DNA from: Bacteroidales bacterium UBA3844
GTDB lineage: Bacteria > Bacteroidota > Bacteroidia > Bacteroidales > Paludibacteraceae
NCBI GenBank assembly: GCA_002392915.1
Contig: DGHQ01000028.1
Location: forward strand, 1 to 47,843
Length of the DNA stretch: 47,843 bases
Direction of reading: 5' to 3'
The notes below the pieces were generated by a model, which did no database searches, was not told the DNA's origin, and was given only the letters and a program-made list of their open reading frames with translations. The position numbers and the translations under genes are program-made. Below are positions 43,348 to 47,843 of the stretch, piece by piece. Each line of letters opens with the position of its first letter. The stretch's first letter is position 1.

Positions 43348-44637
43348 TTACTTGATTGTGATGTTAGAATTATTCTCAGCAGTCTCCCAAGCTGAAACTG
43401 TTACAGAGAATCTGATTGGAGTCAACTGATCAAACTCAGATGGATCTGTATCGTCATCACCATCCAAATCAACAGGATTAGAAGGATCTGTCTTGTCAAG
43501 TCCATCAGGAACCTCGTCTCCACTTATATCACCGATGAAGTTGTCATCAGGCAATGTCATAGTGAAACGGTAAGCCTTTCCAGCCTCCCATGCAGGTATA
43601 TCAGCAGGAGTTGCTGAATTATCCTTGTCTGTACCAAGATTGATAACTACAGTCTTGCATCCATAGATAGCACCATCCGCAACAAATTTAGGATTCTCCT
43701 CGTGACGACCATTAACATCAGTTTTAGAGAAGCCACAGTTACCGATCAACTTACCGCTAGCATCCTCAACCTTGTAGTATACACGAACTGCGATCTTACC
43801 AGTCTGAGGAAGAAGCATAAAGTTCTGATCTGTCAAGCTAGCAGCAGCAACACCAGTTGCATCGCTATAGTAAGTGTAAAGCACACCTTGATTAGCCTTT
43901 GCTCCATCATCTGTTTTTACCAAAGCTTGAGAGCCATTAATAGCGGTGAATGCCCAAGTTACTTTATCTGCCTGTGCATTAGTAGTTGGCTGAGCTCCAT
44001 CGGTTCCTCCATTTTCAGTAGTCTCAGCAAAAGACAAAACAGCAGTACCCGCGCCTGCAGCGATAACCTCTACCTTGTTGATCGTGTACTTGTTAGTAGG
44101 AGTAACACCATTGAAAGTAAAGTTAACCTTAGAAAGAGCGTGAGTAAAGTTCAATGGCTGAACCCCATTCTCTGGTTTTGCAGAAGCCACAGCATAAGCA
44201 ATAACCAAATCTTTCTGAGTTGCAGCAGTAGATGCTACTGTAAAATCAACCGATTCATACTCCTTATCAGCTGTCCAAGCAGCACCAGAAGAAATGTTGA
44301 ATGCACGGAATCCAATGTTTCCTGCAGAGAAGCTTGGCCAATAGTATGTATCATTTTCTGTATCGGCGATGCCATCTGCAGCAGTAACTTTTGCAGACTC
44401 TCCTGCCTTGAAATAAAGGCTTCCGTCATACCAAGCGGCTACTTTGAAACCGTTTTCCTTAACATCAGTTGAAGTCACATCTGTAGCACGGGTGCCACCA
44501 GCTGTGTAAGTAGAGAAACTCAAGACAGACTTGTCTGCTCTGTTCGAACCGTTTGTCTTCTCAGCAACGAACTCCTCGTCCTGAGAGCACGATGCAAGTG
44601 CGAAGCTTGCAAGTGCGAAAAAGAAAATCTTCTTCAT
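43348..44637 (-). CDS. Fimbrillin-family lipoprotein, first (likely major subunit)
   Basis: 429 residues; lipoprotein signal MKKIFFFALASFALASC (Cys17). FSTYTAGGTRATDVTS, YYWPSFSAGNIGFRAFN, NGVQPLNFTHALSKVNFTF and AGKAYRFTMTLPDDNFIGD match the second fimbrillin. Codon use is the most uniform in the operon, with many preferred codons such as GCA, CTG/CTT and AAC, which suggests high expression and a major subunit. The Asp-rich insert near the C-terminus (GDISGDEVPDGLDKTDP and VDLDGDDDTDPSEF) is likely a calcium-binding loop. It follows the DUF5119 gene by 38 nt. Confidence 0.87.
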   Translation of the reverse strand: MKKIFFFALASFALASCSQDEEFVAEKTNGSNRADKSVLSFSTYTAGGTRATDVTSTDVKENGFKVAAWYDGSLYFKAGESAKVTAADGIADTENDTYYWPSFSAGNIGFRAFNISSGAAWTADKEYESVDFTVASTAATQKDLVIAYAVASAKPENGVQPLNFTHALSKVNFTFNGVTPTNKYTINKVEVIAAGAGTAVLSFAETTENGGTDGAQPTTNAQADKVTWAFTAINGSQALVKTDDGAKANQGVLYTYYSDATGVAAASLTDQNFMLLPQTGKIAVRVYYKVEDASGKLIGNCGFSKTDVNGRHEENPKFVADGAIYGCKTVVINLGTDKDNSATPADIPAWEAGKAYRFTMTLPDDNFIGDISGDEVPDGLDKTDPSNPVDLDGDDDTDPSEFDQLTPIRFSVTVSAWETAENNSNITIK

Positions 44638-44675
44638 GTTAGTAAATTTTTAATAATTATTTTCCTTTTGTTTTT

Positions 44676-45797
44676 TTACAGATCGATATCGATATTGATC
44701 TCATCCTCCCAATCGCTCACCGTAATGTCGAATCCATTTCCTTCCTCCGTCTTATTCACCTTAGGAAGATCCAACGGGTCCTTCACCTCTATAATCAAAT
44801 CTATATCGTTCTCATTTGACGCCCTGACCTGATTGCCCACCGGCAAATCATAAGTCATGATCGTTTCGCCGTCGACGAGCATCACATCCAAATGCAGGTA
44901 CAGCTCGTCTGGCTTGTACGAATATTCCTTCACCAGTCCGAATGTCTGGAATGTTGTCTCCACGTATCCGGTACTGTCTGTCACCGCTGTGCCTTTCCAT
45001 CCCGTCAGCTCATGTGCTGTCATCTCCGTCAGTGCGTGCATCTGGCTGATGTTGTACGACTTTGCCACTCCACTTATCACAGCCCTCACAGTGTAAAGGT
45101 TCTCATATCCGTTAAAATGCACTTTCACACCCATCTTGATGATCGCCGACTTTGTGTAGAATGTTCCGTCGTCGAATCGTGTATGGGGTGTAAACTCTCT
45201 AATAATTTTGTCTTCGTCAATTATCACTCCTTCATGGCAATCACTGGCAAACCATATCGGCTGCTTCGTGGTGAGTGAATATTCATCTGCTCTCGTCTCT
45301 GCATTTGCTCTTGTCTGCTCTGCCCAAGGTGAATGAGATCGTGTCACCCATTCTGCTCGTGAGGTAGAAAACCATCGCGATGTCTGAGGAATCGTCTCAA
45401 TCTGTGCCGACGCATATTTGTCCATACCACTGAATTTTAACGACGCATATTCCATCACCGACTGGTTGAACACGAAAATGTTCCATTCTCCGTCATATAG
45501 CTTAAGCTGGACGTGTTCAAGATCATTTGTCACCATCACAGCTGGCTGCTGACTCCCCGTCTGATCAAAGGCATACACCGACATTCCTGTTGGCGCGTCA
45601 CCCTCGTCGAAATCAGCAAAACGGCTCTTGCTCCAGTTCACATTAATATCCACCGGCACAAGTTCATCCCATTCGTCCCATAGCTGGCGTCTGTCGCAGG
45701 ACGTGGCGACCAACATCAGAATAAACATCAACCACGTAGAGACGCACGGACGTGCGTGTCCTTGAAAGAGTGACCTATTCTTTGATTGCATCGTCAC
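44676..45797 (-). CDS. DUF5119 lipoprotein of the fimbrial operon
   Basis: 373 residues. DRRQLWDEWDELVPVDINVNW after the lipid Cys34, then DVMLVDGETIMTYDLPVGNQ and ITVSDWEDEINID are the features of DUF5119 (related to FimB/Mfa2-like anchors). In other Bacteroidetes DUF5119 proteins lie next to DUF3575 and fimbrillins, as here. The signal peptide n-region (residues 9-21, SLFQGHARPCVST) is coded by a copy of the AGAGACG palindrome that sits in the gene. The start overlaps DUF3575 by 23 nt, in a different frame. Confidence 0.85.
   Translation of the reverse strand: MTMQSKNRSLFQGHARPCVSTWLMFILMLVATSCDRRQLWDEWDELVPVDINVNWSKSRFADFDEGDAPTGMSVYAFDQTGSQQPAVMVTNDLEHVQLKLYDGEWNIFVFNQSVMEYASLKFSGMDKYASAQIETIPQTSRWFSTSRAEWVTRSHSPWAEQTRANAETRADEYSLTTKQPIWFASDCHEGVIIDEDKIIREFTPHTRFDDGTFYTKSAIIKMGVKVHFNGYENLYTVRAVISGVAKSYNISQMHALTEMTAHELTGWKGTAVTDSTGYVETTFQTFGLVKEYSYKPDELYLHLDVMLVDGETIMTYDLPVGNQVRASNENDIDLIIEVKDPLDLPKVNKTEEGNGFDITVSDWEDEINIDIDL
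45737..45766. repeat. AGAGACG palindrome inside the DUF5119 coding sequence
   Basis: GTAGAGACGCACGG and CGTGCGTGTCC in the same order as the free-standing copies at 22368 and 33168. It codes for the polar part of the signal peptide. See the finding. Confidence 0.75.
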
Positions 45798-47115
45798 CTC
45801 CTTCCTGTTTTTTCTTGTGCAACTTGCTCGGTCTCTCCACTTTTCTGTGGATCAGATAGCCAATATTAATGTCAAGTTTTGTAGGGCCGATCCATGTGTA
45901 GCGTCCGTCGCGCTGCCACACCAGATAGCTGTTCTGCAATCTGCCCTCGTAGTAGCTGTAGTTGGTGCGCATCATACCCACTCCGACACCAAACTGCACT
46001 CTCCAACGCCTATTTTTACCAAATCTTTTGGCGTAATGATAAGTGAATCCTGCGTTGACGCAGATCTCTCCCTGATAACCCTTTGAATTACGCTCAAGAT
46101 CGTAGTAACCTACACCACCGAACAAGCCTAAAGCATGACCTGTCAAAACGGGTTCAAAGCGTCTGTCGCCCAACCAGTATTTGCCTTCAAGTTCCCAATA
46201 CTGAATCTGGTAGCACCAAGAGTCGTCTTTTGCCACCCACCATGGAAAGACGTATGAAACATTGAAGCTCAGCATCTTTTTGATCGGAAACTCTACTCCG
46301 AAATTCGGAGCCAACGCCGCATCATAGAGCACGTTAGAGTTGACTGCGAACAACGGCTGATATTCCGTCACCGTCGTCTTCCTTGGCTTCCTTTTCTTTT
46401 CCTTTGGAGCCTTAATCGGATCATGAGGAGAAAGTTCGTCGTTAGGCTTTTTGACACGCACAAAAGATTGATCCTCTTCTTCTGGAAGAAGTTTATCCAT
46501 TTCCGGGAACTTCTTCCCCTGGCTCGACTTCTTCTTGAAATAGATCACCACATCACATCGACGCAATACTGGGAAAAATTTCTTTGAAATATTATCCCAA
46601 GTCGCACCGTTTTTATCAATGGATTGGATTTTTGCAGGCACGTTGCCTCCTGACAAAATACACTGCAACACCCTCTCCTTATTCGGGATGTCTGATTTTC
46701 TGACTTCCGCCGCAAGGTTCTGCCAAATCTGCGGTATCGTCACCTTCGCGTCGAAATAGTTTTCGTTATATCTAGGAAGCTGGAAATACCTTTCAATAAG
46801 ATGGATGGAATTGTCGAGACGCTTCCATCTCACTCTAGAGTTTGCCTCATCAGAACCCTCTGGAGAAACACCAGCATAAACATCCACACGGGGCACATAT
46901 ATAGAATCTGCACCCTGCTTCTCCTGCAATGCACGCAATTTAGTAAGCATAGCATTGTTAGTGGAGTAGTCAAGATCTATCGCTCCGGAGCCTACTTGAA
47001 AATAAAAAGTGATCTTTGCGGAATCAACGTAATCGCTGAATCCGCCGTTTTTCTGAGCCGTAGCAATGGCTACGTTCAATACAAATATTACACAATATGC
47101 AAGGTTTCTTATCAA
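45775..47115 (-). CDS. DUF3575 outer-membrane protein heading the fimbrial operon
   Basis: 446 residues with a signal peptide (MIRNLAYCVIFVLNVAIATAQ). The N-terminal half has an OmpA-like region (VDVYAGVSPEGSDEANSRVRW near 78-98, the usual AS(P/I)EG and sequence of repeating residues), a Lys-rich linker (about 205-245, including KAPKEKKRKPRK), and a C-terminal barrel of DUF3575 type (about 250-425). In other Bacteroidetes this protein and DUF5119 precede fimbrillins, and may anchor or assemble the fimbria at the outer membrane. No clear promoter is visible upstream. Confidence 0.87.
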   Translation of the reverse strand: MIRNLAYCVIFVLNVAIATAQKNGGFSDYVDSAKITFYFQVGSGAIDLDYSTNNAMLTKLRALQEKQGADSIYVPRVDVYAGVSPEGSDEANSRVRWKRLDNSIHLIERYFQLPRYNENYFDAKVTIPQIWQNLAAEVRKSDIPNKERVLQCILSGGNVPAKIQSIDKNGATWDNISKKFFPVLRRCDVVIYFKKKSSQGKKFPEMDKLLPEEEDQSFVRVKKPNDELSPHDPIKAPKEKKRKPRKTTVTEYQPLFAVNSNVLYDAALAPNFGVEFPIKKMLSFNVSYVFPWWVAKDDSWCYQIQYWELEGKYWLGDRRFEPVLTGHALGLFGGVGYYDLERNSKGYQGEICVNAGFTYHYAKRFGKNRRWRVQFGVGVGMMRTNYSYYEGRLQNSYLVWQRDGRYTWIGPTKLDINIGYLIHRKVERPSKLHKKKQEGGDDAIKE

Positions 47116-47469
47116 CTTTTTATCCTAATATGCCATCAACACGTTCATCAACTTCAGCCGCTCATCAACCCTAATACTGAATAACAATCGATATATTGTC
47201 CTTATTCAACCACACTAAATATTTTTTCGATATCTGATTCCTAAATTTCTAATTCTTTTCGCCTCATACCTACAGATATCTTCCGCAAAGGAAATAAAAA
47301 ATAAAATACAATATACACATGCACCGCATGTTTTTTGGCATTTTTGTAATTTTCATCTATAAAATAATGGTATTGATATATAAAAAATCAAGCCATAGAT
47401 AAATTTGTGTGACAGACATAACTTGGAAATGCCATAATAAAAATCGCAAATAACACCGGTAAGCGTTTG

Positions 47470-47708
47470 ATATCGGAGGATATTTTATTAATTTATATAA
47501 CGTGAGCTCAACGAATTTAACAAATTAATTTATTCCCTATGGGAAAATGGGATGTCATCGACATATTATTTTTCTACCTATATTTAATCACTACGTGATA
47601 TTCAAAGAAAATACACCGTTAGGTGTTTTATATCGGTAGATATAATAATGATAAGACGAATATTCCCCGTTAGGGGATATGTCTAGTAAATTTACAATTC
47701 GTCGAATT
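47470..47708. repeat. Array of eight 5-6 bp micro-hairpins
   Basis: Perfect stems with 3- or 4-nt loops: ATATC-GGAG-GATAT (47470-47483), TTCCC-TAT-GGGAA (47533-47545), ATGTC-ATC-GACAT (47552-47564), ATCAC-TAC-GTGAT (47587-47599), ACACC-GTTA-GGTGT (47613-47626), TATATC-GGTA-GATATA (47629-47644), TCCCC-GTTA-GGGGA (47664-47677) and AATTC-GTC-GAATT (47696-47708). The sequences differ but the form is the same. The stretch from about 47453 and that from about 47611 also align with each other, so there are at least two diverged units of about 160 bp. Confidence 0.75.
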
Positions 47709-47773
47709 TACGTTAAAATAGCTTTTGGAAAAGTGGTTTTGGGCTAAAATCTAAAAAAAGACACATTTTTAAA

Positions 47774-47803
47774 CCAAAAAAGACGCTCTTTAAAAGCGTC
47801 TTC
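47774..47803 (-). terminator. Terminator of the partial tRNA transcript
   Basis: AGACGCT and AGCGTCT (within 47781-47802) form a 7-8 bp stem with an A/T loop, then T on the minus strand. It lies 9 nt after the tRNA end. Confidence 0.8.
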
Positions 47804-47811
47804 TTTGAGTT

Positions 47812-47843
47812 TGGTGATCGGGAAGGGATTCGAACCCTTGACC
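47812..47843 (-). tRNA. 3' part of a tRNA, rest outside the window
   Basis: The minus strand gives the T-arm AAGGG-TTCGAAT-CCCTT, acceptor strand CCCGATC, discriminator A and an encoded CCA. The anticodon is outside the window, so the identity cannot be told. Unlike the four other tRNAs here, CCA is encoded. Confidence 0.85.

Larger units (their letters stand above)
47116..47811. other. Long intergenic region upstream of the fimbrial operon
   Basis: 696 nt without a gene. 47116-47469 is A/T-rich leader sequence in which I see no TAnnTTTG box for the fimbrial operon. 47470-47708 holds eight small hairpins, listed separately. The end holds the terminator of the partial tRNA. Confidence 0.75.

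Noticed and set aside
47812..47843. Identity of the partial tRNA
   Set aside because: Only the T-arm and acceptor strand are inside the window, so no amino acid is assigned.

Overview
The window reads as chromosomal DNA of a gut- or mouth-type member of the Bacteroidetes, most likely order Bacteroidales. Support comes from the Bacteroidetes promoter form (TTTG at -33, about 20 nt, then TAnnTTTG at -7) in front of at least a dozen genes, T9SS cargo with C-terminal sorting domains, a DUF3575/DUF5119/fimbrillin fimbrial operon, a C10 protease, a SusE-less but lipoprotein-rich secretome, and scarce Shine-Dalgarno sequences. I cannot fix the genus. There is no prophage, IS element, CRISPR array or rRNA.

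Layout. 1-2782 (-): 5' part of a large secreted adhesin-like protein. 3063-3455 (-): tRNA-Phe followed by three near-identical tRNA-Val(UAC) genes, with promoter and terminator. 3555-6283 (-): an overlapping operon of two rhomboid proteases and a membrane-anchored endonuclease/exonuclease/phosphatase-fold protein. 6441-13167 (+): a T9SS-exported trypsin-like protease, a small secreted protein and a 1352-residue adhesin ending in a gliding-motility type sorting domain. 13168-16781 (+): an accessory stretch with repeats, a DUF4143-type AAA ATPase, a DnaJ/TerB-like membrane protein and a compact DUF3791-DUF3990-DUF3791 module with strong Shine-Dalgarno sites. 16856-19765 (+): N-carbamoylputrescine amidase, an outer-membrane barrel protein with a basic repeat linker, and lrgA-lrgB. 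19904-23227 (+): PBP1A and a truncated paralogue whose glycosyltransferase active site is damaged. 23320-23802 (+): guanine-deaminase-like enzyme. 24132-26446 (-): two paralogous secreted TPR proteins. 26525-28096 (-): GH16 glucanase. 28131-30026 (-): LTA-synthase-family phosphotransferase. 30160-33120 (+): C10 cysteine protease. 33203-33844 (-): tadA and a ribbon-helix-helix protein, divergent from an AlbA_2 regulator (33936-34571). 34689-35498 (+): GT2 glycosyltransferase. 35634-36449 (-): membrane protein of unknown function. 36807-47115 (-): a seven-gene fimbrial operon. 47812-47843 (-): 3' end of another tRNA.

How the genes fit together. Most of the window builds or decorates the cell envelope: peptidoglycan synthesis (PBP1A), murein-hydrolase control (LrgAB), membrane proteolysis (rhomboids), polysaccharide work (GH16, GT2, LtaS-like) and surface proteins exported by T9SS or as lipoproteins. 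The fimbrial operon runs from an outer-membrane DUF3575 protein and a DUF5119 lipoprotein through three fimbrillins, a fourth large fimbrillin-like lipoprotein and a FISUMP-domain lipoprotein that may be the tip. Hairpins after the first and second fimbrillin probably step down expression.

The least explained signals are non-coding: a dense array of eight 5-bp micro-hairpins upstream of the fimbrial operon (47470-47708), a dispersed 60-bp two-hairpin element at 13244, 23893 and 36521, and a family of AGAGACG palindromes that serve as terminators and in one case sit inside the signal-peptide codons of the DUF5119 gene. All family assignments are from reading the sequence; no search was run.
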